Assembly: GCA_964602715.1 (NCBI GenBank)
Contig: CAZRSB010000027.1
Coordinates: 1 to 25,684 of the forward strand
DNA from: Natronoplasma sp964602715
GTDB taxonomy: Archaea > Thermoplasmatota > Thermoplasmata > Halarchaeoplasmatales > Halarchaeoplasmataceae
Direction: 5' to 3'
Length of the DNA: 25,684 bases
Shown here in pieces: positions 15,745-22,884 of this stretch. The notes beneath the pieces are model-generated. The model did no database searches. It saw nothing but the letters and a program-made list of their open reading frames with translations, and was not told the origin of the DNA. The position numbers were made by a program, and so were the translations under genes. Positions within the stretch are counted from its first letter, which is position 1; each line of letters starts with the position of its first letter.

Positions 15745-16659
15745 TCAATCTAGTTTTTCTGCAACCTCTTTTATTTTATCTATATTGATCTCATAATAGA
15801 TATCTTTATTCTTGGTCACAAAATCTCGATGTTCCAAACTCTCTAGATTGTTTTCAGCCACGTTTTTATCCATATTTAAACAGTCTGCTATATCAAAGAC
15901 GGACATCTCTTGAGTTTCAAATAAAAGTTCCAAAATCTTTTTCAACAATATAGGAAGCTCTACCCATGCAAAAACTTTATCGAACATCAAATAATCCACT
16001 GGATCTCTATCTACCTTCTTTATACGCGTTACGTCTCCAAGGGGATGTGGTTTTAATTTATCATTGATAGGATCTATTAGAAGATTGTATCTTTCCTTTT
16101 TCGTATAAAGGCAAAACCTCATAACAAAAGGAATCACTCCATCTCTCACATCTTTCCAAAGATCACTCAGCTTTGTAAGATGGGGATCATACTGTCGAGG
16201 CATCTCTTCTGCGTAATGGTATTCTGATTTTTTGTTTATAGAAATAGGAACAAAAAAATCCGACATGAAACCTCTTATCATGACCTTTTCTAAATTCGAT
16301 CGCTTGGCTTGAGCCCATTTGTCCAAAGATGAAGGGTCATAATCAAAAGTTTCACAAACGCCCTTTCCACTCATCTCTTTTAATTCCTTTGTTGGTTTAG
16401 AGAAGTGCCAATCACCCTCAAGATTAGGCTCTAAAAATTTAATTTTTAATTTATCCAATTCCTCTATTTCATAAAAAGCATCTATCAAACTATCAAATTT
16501 TTTACCATTGATAAAATACTCCAAATTAGACAGATACTCAACTTCAGCATTTTTCCATTTATAAAGTCTGTTTTTTAGATTCTTTAACGCATAATTATCG
16601 ACTTCTCTTTCTGGAGAAAGTTGTAGGATTTTTTTTATTTTCTCTAGTTTATGATCCAT
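15745..16659 (-). CDS. Unrecognised protein with probable C-terminal winged helix
   Basis: I do not recognise this 304-residue family. The N-terminal 60 residues are basic and helical (KIKKILQLSPEREVDNYALK). The middle (about residues 80-225) is a mixed domain with distinctive LEGDWHFSKPTKELKEMSG, MIRGFMSDFFVPISI and RFCLYTKKERYNLLIDP segments. The last 70 residues (KILELLFETQEMSVFDIADC, then NLESLEHRDFVTKNKDIYYE) look like a winged helix. A DNA-binding regulator with a sensor-like domain is possible. It is more Lys-, Asn- and AT-rich than its neighbours, which may point to transfer. A TATA-like AGATATAATA lies about 24 nt before the ATG, back to back with the hydrogenase-protease promoter. 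Confidence 0.75.
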   Translation of the reverse strand: MDHKLEKIKKILQLSPEREVDNYALKNLKNRLYKWKNAEVEYLSNLEYFINGKKFDSLIDAFYEIEELDKLKIKFLEPNLEGDWHFSKPTKELKEMSGKGVCETFDYDPSSLDKWAQAKRSNLEKVMIRGFMSDFFVPISINKKSEYHYAEEMPRQYDPHLTKLSDLWKDVRDGVIPFVMRFCLYTKKERYNLLIDPINDKLKPHPLGDVTRIKKVDRDPVDYLMFDKVFAWVELPILLKKILELLFETQEMSVFDIADCLNMDKNVAENNLESLEHRDFVTKNKDIYYEINIDKIKEVAEKLD

Positions 16660-16675
16660 TTTTAATGCCCCTAGT

Positions 16676-16688
16676 GTATTATATCTAA
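16676..16688 (-). promoter_or_regulatory. TATA-like element of the unrecognised winged-helix gene
   Basis: Minus-strand TAGATATAATACA is centred about 24 nt before ATG 16659, compatible with a leaderless mRNA. Confidence 0.45.
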
Positions 16689-16710
16689 AAAAACCTTTTG
16701 CAACATGAAA

Positions 16711-16720
16711 TCATATATAC
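16711..16720 (+). promoter_or_regulatory. TATA box of the hydrogenase maturation protease gene
   Basis: TCATATATAC is centred 27 nt before ATG 16743 and lies inside the longer open frame that begins at 16698. It therefore rules in favour of the shorter protein. Confidence 0.55.
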
Positions 16721-16742
16721 AAGAAGTAATTGGATTACCTGC

Positions 16743-17195
16743 ATGTGTAAAAAATTGTTGTTAGGCGTGGGGAACGACATCAGAGGAGATGATGCAGTAG
16801 GCGAGATAGTTGCTAGAGAATTAGGAAGTGAGGAGTGGGAAACTATCGATTGTGGTTCAGTCCCTGAAAATCATATAACTCTGATACAAGAAAATCAATA
16901 TGATACCGTTGTTATCGTAGATGCTGCAAAGATGAGGTTAGAGCCTGGTGAAATAAGAATGGTTCCTAGAGAATACCTAGGTGTCTTCACCATGAGTACT
17001 CATGCTATGCCCTTATCTACAGTTATGGATTTTTTAGAAAAAAAGGTAGATGAAGTTTTTCTGATAGGAGTCCAACCTAAAGACATGAGTCTCAAAGAAG
17101 GCATGACTGAAGAAGTCGAAAAGGCCAAAGACAGATTGCTTGATCTATTGATGTCAGATGAATGGAGGGAACTACCAGAGTTAGAGAGTGGCTGA
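16743..17195 (+). CDS. hycI: [NiFe]-hydrogenase maturation protease (HycI/HyaD family)
   Basis: The protease removes the C-terminal peptide of the hydrogenase large subunit after nickel insertion, in the cytosol. Diagnostic motifs are present in the 150-residue protein: LLLGVGNDIRGDDAVGE (residues 5-21, with the first metal-sensing acidic residue), VVIVDAAKM (the second acidic residue), and MSTHAMPLS (the histidine). The length is typical for the family, and the mid-protein IGVQPKDMSL also fits HycI-type members. An in-frame ATG at 16698 would add 15 residues but lies upstream of the TATA box. No hydrogenase large or small subunit gene is in the window. The nearest related genes are the H-I-M membrane subunits, about 4 kb downstream beyond two antiporters. 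Confidence 0.9.
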   Translation: MCKKLLLGVGNDIRGDDAVGEIVARELGSEEWETIDCGSVPENHITLIQENQYDTVVIVDAAKMRLEPGEIRMVPREYLGVFTMSTHAMPLSTVMDFLEKKVDEVFLIGVQPKDMSLKEGMTEEVEKAKDRLLDLLMSDEWRELPELESG

Positions 17196-17269
17196 GAAAA
17201 TAAGAGTTTCTGAAACATCGGTTCAAAAAGGCCAAAAAGTATAAAGTAGAAAGAAAAAGATGTCACTAT

Positions 17270-18880
17270 TTATTTCTTAATTACTTCATCAATAACATAG
17301 TCTATCAAATATCTAGAAACCAAAATATCCGGATTATTTACGCAAAATGCACCTTTTCCCAAATACTCTCGTGTTTTTTCTAATGAGTATGTTTTTGGGA
17401 CAACTAAACAATCCATGTCTATATCTAATAATTTTTGTGATAGGAGGTCTTTGTCGATTGTTGATATCACTATCTTAGCACTTTCAACTGAAGCTTTTTT
17501 CATTGTATAGTCATGTATCGCGTCACCAAGTACAAAATTTTCACACTCTTTTCTTAACTCGTCAACCTTGACAGGATCATTATCGATAACTAGGCAATCA
17601 ATATCTTTAGACTTGCAATGATTCAAAATCATTTTTCCTTGCCTCCCATACCCAATAATGATAATGTGATTATCCATATCGGGTTGAACTATACTTTTAT
17701 TATCGGTCCATTTAGCGGGGTATTTATGCAGAAACTCCTTGAATAGTTTATTGAATATCTGTTCTTCTCTTCTTATCGTAAGCGAAGATAATATCATAGT
17801 AGATACTGCTACCAGTATTATTGCATCAAAAAGTTCAGAAGTGATAATACCAATTAAGAATGCCTCTATGGTAATAAAAAGAGTGAACTCGCTCATTTGA
17901 TTCAAACGAAAGCCTGTCAATGCGGATGTCCTGATATCAAATCCTTCCCAAGATAAAACCAAAATAGTAAGTAAGGGTTTTATAAATGCTACTAGAAATA
18001 TTAGTACTAATGTTATGACTAAAGTATGATATCCCGGCATGGTCAGAAGACCCCCTAACATCGCAAAAAATATAGCCGAGAAGAAATACTTTATAGATTC
18101 TATACCATTTAATAATTCTGAGTTTTTATCTGCATCAATCTTTATAGCTAATCCTGCTGCAAACGCTCCAACTATTATAGATATACCAAAGTATTCACTG
18201 ATAGTTAGGAATATGATAAGGAGAGAAATACTACCCATTAGGGATAATTCTTCTGAATCCCCGGATAGGCGTGTTATATATTCGAAGCCATATTTGTAAA
18301 TCAAAACGCCTGTAAATAATAGAATAATTCCAACTAGGAGGTTTCTTCCGATCAATAATGATGATAAATCACCGATGAATACCGCGCTAAGTACTAATAT
18401 AATAAATACTGCTAAAATATCATCTGTGAATTGAATGGTTTCTAATAATTGATCTCTTACTACCCTTGTTCTACCTTCACGACCTTCTAATTTAAATCCG
18501 ACAATGGTAGAACTGAGTATAACGGCAGTTGTAAAAATAATTGAATTTACTAGATCAAAACCCATAAGAAAAGCTATCAATGCGCTCAAAGATCCAATCA
18601 CCAATATCTGAAAACTTACCGCATATTCACTTTCCCACAATACAGCTTTGATTTCTTTAAAATTTACCGAAACTCCGAAGGCAAACACTAAAAAAACCAT
18701 ACCCCAACGGGCTAATTCAAAAATACTTTCCTCTTGAATGAAGAATCCCGAAAGGATACCAGCTAATATGTAGACGGGGATAGAAGGAATTGAGAATCGA
18801 TTAGCTACCAGAAGAAAACCACCTATTATGATGAAAACTATAGCTAGGTCTAAAACAGGTTCAGCTAATTCAACTGCCAT
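17270..18880 (-). CDS. CPA2 (KefB-type) cation:proton antiporter with TrkA-N domain, second of pair
   Basis: In this 536-residue protein the first 370 or so residues form about a dozen hydrophobic helices of the Na+/H+ exchanger fold (VYILAGILSGFFI, DDILAVFIILVLSAVF, IIVGAFAAGLAIKID, LNQMSEFTLFI). A cytosolic RCK-N/TrkA-N domain follows with a full dinucleotide motif (IIIIGYGRQGKMI), so NAD(H) gating is likely. The expected activity is monovalent cation (K+ or Na+)/H+ exchange; no residue fixes the ion. A longer frame starts at GTG 18892, but ATG 18880 has a perfect GGAGGTGA site 8 nt upstream, so I use that. It overlaps the upstream antiporter gene by 11 nt, so the two are translationally coupled. 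Confidence 0.9.
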   Translation of the reverse strand: MAVELAEPVLDLAIVFIIIGGFLLVANRFSIPSIPVYILAGILSGFFIQEESIFELARWGMVFLVFAFGVSVNFKEIKAVLWESEYAVSFQILVIGSLSALIAFLMGFDLVNSIIFTTAVILSSTIVGFKLEGREGRTRVVRDQLLETIQFTDDILAVFIILVLSAVFIGDLSSLLIGRNLLVGIILLFTGVLIYKYGFEYITRLSGDSEELSLMGSISLLIIFLTISEYFGISIIVGAFAAGLAIKIDADKNSELLNGIESIKYFFSAIFFAMLGGLLTMPGYHTLVITLVLIFLVAFIKPLLTILVLSWEGFDIRTSALTGFRLNQMSEFTLFITIEAFLIGIITSELFDAIILVAVSTMILSSLTIRREEQIFNKLFKEFLHKYPAKWTDNKSIVQPDMDNHIIIIGYGRQGKMILNHCKSKDIDCLVIDNDPVKVDELRKECENFVLGDAIHDYTMKKASVESAKIVISTIDKDLLSQKLLDIDMDCLVVPKTYSLEKTREYLGKGAFCVNNPDILVSRYLIDYVIDEVIKK

Positions 18881-20558
18881 CTCCCGTTTCACCTCCCATA
18901 TCTCCAGTCATTTCGTCAATTTTATTTTCTGATTTCACCATTTTCATTAAATAAGTTTCAATTTGTTTGAACAGTTGTAGTGCTGATGTTTCGTGGATAA
19001 GCAAAACATGGTCCGCACCCATCTCATATAATCTATCAGAATCCTCCTCCCATTCACATTCTATGACTACTGTTGTATTTGATCCTACATCATCTAATAA
19101 AATCGAATTCGAATCTAGATCAGAAATAGAACTAAAAACAAAACTTGCTTCTTTAAGGTTTAAAGCTCTCCTTACTTCCCCGTAACTTATATCACCATAA
19201 ATATAGTTGAACTCTCTACTCTTCAATTCGTCGATCTTTTCAGCATTACTAGCTACGATGATAACATCGTCAAAATGTTTTTCTAGTACCGGAACCAATT
19301 TTTCAGCTAAAAAATCATATCCGATAACAACTGCATGATCACTGCACTCTTTTAGATCAACATCTTTTCTTTCAGTATTCAGCCAATCAAAAAAGTGTTT
19401 GGTATGATGGTAGATTTTAGTATTGTTAGCTATGACGTAAGTAGAAGCACTCATTGTCATAAGAGCCATAAGACTCAGGTAACCTAGTACTTCTATCTCG
19501 ACAAAACCCTGAGCTACTGCTAGCCCTCCTACAACTAAGGAAAACTCGCTCACTTGCACCATATTTATACTACCTATAAAAGAGGTTTTAACGGAGAAGT
19601 CTTCCCTGTATATCAAATAAAACATGATTAAGAAATTACCAAAAACTAGTATTATCGAAGCTATTACAGCTTCTCTCCAATAATAAAAAAGCTCGTCAGC
19701 TACTAGTCGTAATCCTATGCTAGAAAAGAAAACAAGTATGAAAAAATCAGTCAAAGGTTTAATGCGGTCTTCGAGTTCTCTGCTATATGGTAATTGCGCG
19801 AGACCAAGCCCTGCTAGAAATGCTCCAACTTCAATGGATAATCCAAGGCGTTCAGAAGCATATATGAATATGAAGGCCCAGGCCATCGTAAATATGAAAA
19901 AAACTTCTTTGTTATCTGCAATCTTTTTAAATAAGCCAGGCAGAAGATATTTAGATAGAGCTATCGTGATAATACTAATTGCACCGACCAAAAGAAGTAT
20001 TTTAGCTATTGTTATGGCAATTTCCAGGGGTTCTGCCACGGAGCCTATACCTAAAAGAGCTAAAGCGAGCACCAAATAAATATCTTGAGCTATAAGGACT
20101 CCCACATTTATCCTTCCAGGTAGTGTACGAATCTCTCCTTTATCTGTAAGTACTTTTACTATCACTGGTGTAGCGCCAAATATTGTACACAAACCAATTA
20201 TGAAAGCTTGCCATAAGGGGAATCCAAGAAGGTAAGCAACCAAAAAGGCTAAAGATTGCTGCAGAAAAATTTGACTTGCGGCTATGTTTACGATCGATCT
20301 AAATATATCTTTGATCTCATCAAGATGCATTTTTACTCCTAAAAGAAAAAGAAGAAATCCTAAACCGAGACTAGACATTATCTCTACTAAACCTTCTTCA
20401 ACAACTATATCAAAACCAACAGGTCCTAGTATGACGCCAGTTAATAAGTAAGCTACAATCGTAGGCTGCCCTAATTTGTGTGCTATATATGCAATCAATG
20501 TGGCTGCAACGAAGATGATAGCAAAGTTGGTCGGATAGGCTATAGCACTAGACATCAT
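18870..20558 (-). CDS. CPA2 (KefB-type) antiporter with degenerate TrkA-N domain, first of pair
   Basis: This 562-residue protein has about twelve transmembrane segments with CPA2 hallmarks: AYLLTGVILGPVGFDI, GLGFLLFLLGVKMHLDEI, FGATPVIVKVL, the QD-type VLIAQDIYLVLALAL, VGAFLAGLGLAQLPY, and VQVSEFSLVVGG. A C-terminal TrkA-N-like domain follows. Its nucleotide-binding turn reads VVIGYDFLAEKLVP, where the partner has GYGRQG, so the second and third glycines are lost. The rest of the domain (RALNLKEASFVFSSI and the closing MGADHVLLIHE) is preserved. It is first of a two-gene operon. A minus-strand TATA-like ATAAATACTTA lies near 20590, and AGAGGA precedes the ATG. The pair may form a heterodimer, by inference from coupling and divergence. 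Confidence 0.9.
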   Translation of the reverse strand: MMSSAIAYPTNFAIIFVAATLIAYIAHKLGQPTIVAYLLTGVILGPVGFDIVVEEGLVEIMSSLGLGFLLFLLGVKMHLDEIKDIFRSIVNIAASQIFLQQSLAFLVAYLLGFPLWQAFIIGLCTIFGATPVIVKVLTDKGEIRTLPGRINVGVLIAQDIYLVLALALLGIGSVAEPLEIAITIAKILLLVGAISIITIALSKYLLPGLFKKIADNKEVFFIFTMAWAFIFIYASERLGLSIEVGAFLAGLGLAQLPYSRELEDRIKPLTDFFILVFFSSIGLRLVADELFYYWREAVIASIILVFGNFLIMFYLIYREDFSVKTSFIGSINMVQVSEFSLVVGGLAVAQGFVEIEVLGYLSLMALMTMSASTYVIANNTKIYHHTKHFFDWLNTERKDVDLKECSDHAVVIGYDFLAEKLVPVLEKHFDDVIIVASNAEKIDELKSREFNYIYGDISYGEVRRALNLKEASFVFSSISDLDSNSILLDDVGSNTTVVIECEWEEDSDRLYEMGADHVLLIHETSALQLFKQIETYLMKMVKSENKIDEMTGDMGGETGDGS

Positions 20559-20585
20559 TTTCCTCTTTAGTTTTTCAATTTCTTT

Positions 20586-20600
20586 TTTAAGTATTTATCA
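20586..20600 (-). promoter_or_regulatory. TATA-like element of the antiporter pair operon
   Basis: Minus-strand TGATAAATACTTAAA lies about 28-42 nt before ATG 20558. AGAGGA follows close to the ATG, so a short leader is likely. Confidence 0.4.
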
Positions 20601-20637
20601 TTTATTAAAGTAAAGGATGTAAACTTGAGATTTGAAA

Positions 20638-20690
20638 GAGAGCATCCCTTTCCATTTTATGGGAACGATAAAAATGGGTGGGATGCTCTC
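20638..20690. repeat. 53-bp interrupted palindrome between antiporter and H-I-M operons
   Basis: Perfect 11-bp arms GAGAGCATCCC (20638-20648) and GGGATGCTCTC (20680-20690) enclose a second inverted pair, CCATTTTAT and ATAAAAATGG, around GGGAACG. Nearly the whole 53 bp can fold back with one bulge. No flanking TA or other target duplication is obvious, and no coding capacity is present. It could be a regulatory dyad, a 3' stem or a tiny inverted-repeat element. Confidence 0.75.
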
Positions 20691-20710
20691 TAAACTAGTT
20701 ATGGTATTAG

Positions 20711-20771
20711 AGTACAAAAACATTTTTGAAACGAATCGGAATTGTACTATTCCCCTTCTACCAAAAATGTT
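20711..20771. repeat. Two interleaved inverted repeats in the same intergenic region
   Basis: AGTACAA (20711-20717) pairs with TTGTACT (20742-20748). AACATTTTTG (20719-20728) pairs with CAAAAATGTT (20762-20771). The arms interleave, so the two cannot form as simple stems together; as RNA they would be mutually exclusive or a pseudoknot. As DNA they could be two operator dyads. The rest of the 324-nt gap before 20883 holds the palindrome at 20638-20690 and the promoter near 20843. Confidence 0.6.
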
Positions 20772-20842
20772 ATAAATGAGATAAAACTTTCAAATCACCG
20801 ATACTGAACAAAAGAGTAGAGAATAAGCAAGGGTCTGTAGAG

Positions 20843-20858
20843 AAATAAAATAAATCAT
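20843..20858 (+). promoter_or_regulatory. Putative TATA region of the H-I-M operon
   Basis: The AT-rich AAATAAAATAAATCA lies about 25-40 nt before the small ORF at 20883 and about 100 nt before the MbhH-like start. Several AT-rich stretches surround it, so the exact element is uncertain. Confidence 0.35.
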
Positions 20859-20882
20859 AATATGTTTTAAATCGAAAAGAGG

Positions 20883-20952
20883 ATGAGTATCGTGAATAAA
20901 AAAGATATATGCCCGAAATATCTCTATGACGATGGAAGGTGGAAAAAACCGT
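20883..20952 (+). CDS. Possible 22-residue leader peptide overlapping the MbhH-like start
   Basis: An ATG at 20883 opens a 22-codon frame (start MSIVNKKDICPKY, end GRWKKP) closed by TGA at 20950-20952. That TGA overlaps the GTG at 20951 as CCGTGA, a typical stop/start coupling. The frame is closed upstream by TAA at 20868-20870, so it is not the tail of a long gene in this assembly. It carries the GGAAGGTGG ribosome site of the next gene within its last codons. I recognise no family. It could be a leader peptide, a small subunit, or chance. Confidence 0.35.
20934..20942 (+). promoter_or_regulatory. Shine-Dalgarno site deciding the MbhH-like start
   Basis: GGAAGGTGG lies 8 nt before GTG 20951 and resembles the anti-16S consensus GGAGGTGAT. 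The longer frame's GTG at 20939 lies inside this site, so 20951 is the better start. Confidence 0.55.
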
Positions 20953-22474
20953 GATAAACTACTCTTATCACTCTCCCTTACTCATCATATTAATACCACT
21001 CATATCGTCTCTAATCGTCCCTATTCTAGGATTTATTTCTAAAAAATTGCAACACATGTTATTCTTCATCATTTTACTCACTACAACCTTTTTCGGAATG
21101 TTGATGTCATATGAAATTTACACCATAGGTGAGTGGAGCCTTGCTATAGAACTCGGCACTCTAGAACTTACCACTGGAGAACATTTGTTTGTCACCCATC
21201 TGTCAGCTGATGGAATATCTGCTATCTCTGCTATCATCCTTTCTATAACATCTGTAGCGGCTGGATTATATTCCTATGCAAATTTGAAAGATGAAGAGGG
21301 TAGTGTTAAAAGGTATTATCTCCTATTTTTGATCACAGTTGCAGGGACCCATGGTATGATCTTTTCAGCAGATTTTTTTAGTAGGTTCATATGGTTCCAA
21401 GTGGTCACAGCTTCGACCGCAGCACTTGTAGCATTTAGAAAAGATGATCGAGCTTTTGAAGCTGCGCTTAAGTATCTAACTTTGAGCTTTATAGCTTGGT
21501 TCTTCTTTTTGTTATCCATTATTATAGCATATCACATTCATGGAGAAATGCAATTTTATGAACTAGCCGGAAGTATCACAGGAGTTTTTGCTGATAGAAT
21601 AGTAATGGCCATACTCATAGTTGTGATGGCCTTTAAATCCGGGGCAGTACCTCTACATTTTATCAAACCTGACGCTTATTCAAGAGCACCTTCTTCAGTT
21701 ACCGCTGTCATGGTCGTGGTCAGCCAAGCAGGGTTATGGACTTTATTCAGGATCATTTTTAACCTTTTCGGAACAGATGTTAACACCTACGTCGTGGGAT
21801 GGATAGTTATTATGTTTGGGGTCCTATCAGCCTTCATCGGTGTTTCGATGGCTTTGGTACAGAGATCTATAAAAAGGTTGATGGCCTACCATGCTATATC
21901 CCAGACTGGATATATGTTATTTGGAGTCGGGGTAGGGATAGCTGTTATGGGAACAACTGATATGGGATCATTCGGTAGAGATGCTATGGTGGGAGGAATA
22001 TTTCATATAATGAATCATGCCATATATAAAGGGCTTCTATTTTTAACAGCTGGAGCCATAATATTCAGAACCGGTGAAAGAGACTTGAATAAGATGGGAG
22101 GTCTTGGACGGCATATGAAATGGACAATGTTATTTTTCATAATCGGGGCCTTAGCTATCTCCGGTGTCCCTCCTTTAAATGGGTTCACTTCGAAGCTTAT
22201 CATATATAGATCTGTATATATGTTCAACCCAGTACTGACTGTCGTGGCCATGATAGTGAGTATATTGACCTTGGCCTCATTTTATAAAGTGTTTCACTCA
22301 GTATTTATGGGTCCAAAAAGAGAAAAACATAACAATGTTAAGGAAGCGCCTTTAACCATGTTGATAGGTATGGCTTTACTAGCAGTAGCTGTTATATTGC
22401 TGAGTCTTTTCCCAGGAACAGCTATAAACATATTTGTCGAACCAGCGATTGAGGCATTAGGGGTGATAGCATGA
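20951..22474 (+). CDS. MbhH/MrpD-like antiporter subunit of a group-4 membrane complex
   Basis: In this 507-residue polytopic membrane protein the core is the proton-translocating antiporter family shared by Mrp, Mbh, Hyf and complex I (NuoL/M/N). Landmarks are FKSGAVPLHFIKPDAYSRAP (TM7 Lys229), GGIFHIMNHAIYKGLLFLTA (His352, His356, Lys360), and SGVPPLNGFTSKLIIY (TM12 Lys415). Two usual charged residues are replaced. The TM5 Glu is Gln150 (FIWFQVVTAST, codon CAA at 21398-21400), and the TM8 Lys is Gln259 (VVSQAGLWTLFR, codon CAA at 21725-21727). These positions come from alignment by eye to NuoM and MrpD motifs. The start is GTG 20951, chosen by its Shine-Dalgarno site. The stop overlaps the next ATG (ATGA). 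MbhH is a better fit than NuoM because MbhI- and MbhM-like genes follow. Confidence 0.9.
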   Translation: MINYSYHSPLLIILIPLISSLIVPILGFISKKLQHMLFFIILLTTTFFGMLMSYEIYTIGEWSLAIELGTLELTTGEHLFVTHLSADGISAISAIILSITSVAAGLYSYANLKDEEGSVKRYYLLFLITVAGTHGMIFSADFFSRFIWFQVVTASTAALVAFRKDDRAFEAALKYLTLSFIAWFFFLLSIIIAYHIHGEMQFYELAGSITGVFADRIVMAILIVVMAFKSGAVPLHFIKPDAYSRAPSSVTAVMVVVSQAGLWTLFRIIFNLFGTDVNTYVVGWIVIMFGVLSAFIGVSMALVQRSIKRLMAYHAISQTGYMLFGVGVGIAVMGTTDMGSFGRDAMVGGIFHIMNHAIYKGLLFLTAGAIIFRTGERDLNKMGGLGRHMKWTMLFFIIGALAISGVPPLNGFTSKLIIYRSVYMFNPVLTVVAMIVSILTLASFYKVFHSVFMGPKREKHNNVKEAPLTMLIGMALLAVAVILLSLFPGTAINIFVEPAIEALGVIA

Positions 22475-22818
22475 ATTTGTTCCACTCAGTAACATATTGG
22501 AGCCCATTATTGATGATACTCATGGCCTGTTTTGTAGGAGTGGTTATCTACATATTTTATAGAATGGGTAATTCATCATATAAAGAAACAAGATACAGAG
22601 GCGAACCCTTTTTGTCAGGTAATCCTCCCGTCGAGGAAGGTAAAGAAAATAAAGACCCTATAAATATCCGCGGTGATAATTTCTATTGGGGTTTCATAAC
22701 AGCATTGAAGTTTTATTTTAAACCCTTAATAGGAAGACATACTGGCCGACTAAATGATTACATATTCTGGTTCATGTTAACTATGTTGGTTGTTGTGGTG
22801 GTGTTGGCTCTAATATGA
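22471..22818 (+). CDS. MbhI-like small membrane subunit
   Basis: This 115-residue protein has one transmembrane segment at each end (about residues 12-31 and 92-114). The polar middle contains RYRGEPFLSGNPPVEEG, NFYWGFITALKFYFKPLIG and RHTGRLNDYIFWF. The last two resemble MbhI of membrane-bound hydrogenases, where the I subunit links the antiporter module to the hydrogenase-type membrane arm. It follows the MbhH-like gene with an ATGA overlap and has GGTGAT at 22462-22467 as a ribosome site. The assignment rests on size, motifs and gene order, since such small subunits diverge quickly. Confidence 0.8.
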   Translation: MNLFHSVTYWSPLLMILMACFVGVVIYIFYRMGNSSYKETRYRGEPFLSGNPPVEEGKENKDPINIRGDNFYWGFITALKFYFKPLIGRHTGRLNDYIFWFMLTMLVVVVVLALI

Positions 22819-22828
22819 AAGAAATAAA

Positions 22829-22840
22829 ATATATAAAGGT
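22829..22840 (+). promoter_or_regulatory. Possible internal promoter before the MbhM-like gene
   Basis: ATATATAAAGG (from 22830) is a strong TATA-like match in the 66-nt gap between the I- and M-like genes. Transcription about 26 nt downstream would still include the GGAGGTG site at 22869-22875. Confidence 0.4.
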
Positions 22841-22884
22841 TAAGATATCTTTACTATTCAGGAGTTGTGGAGGTGGAGGCATAT

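Noticed and set aside
20638..20690. MITE with terminal inverted repeats
   Set aside because: The arms are 11 bp, but there is no visible target-site duplication and no second copy in the window, so it is kept only as a palindrome.
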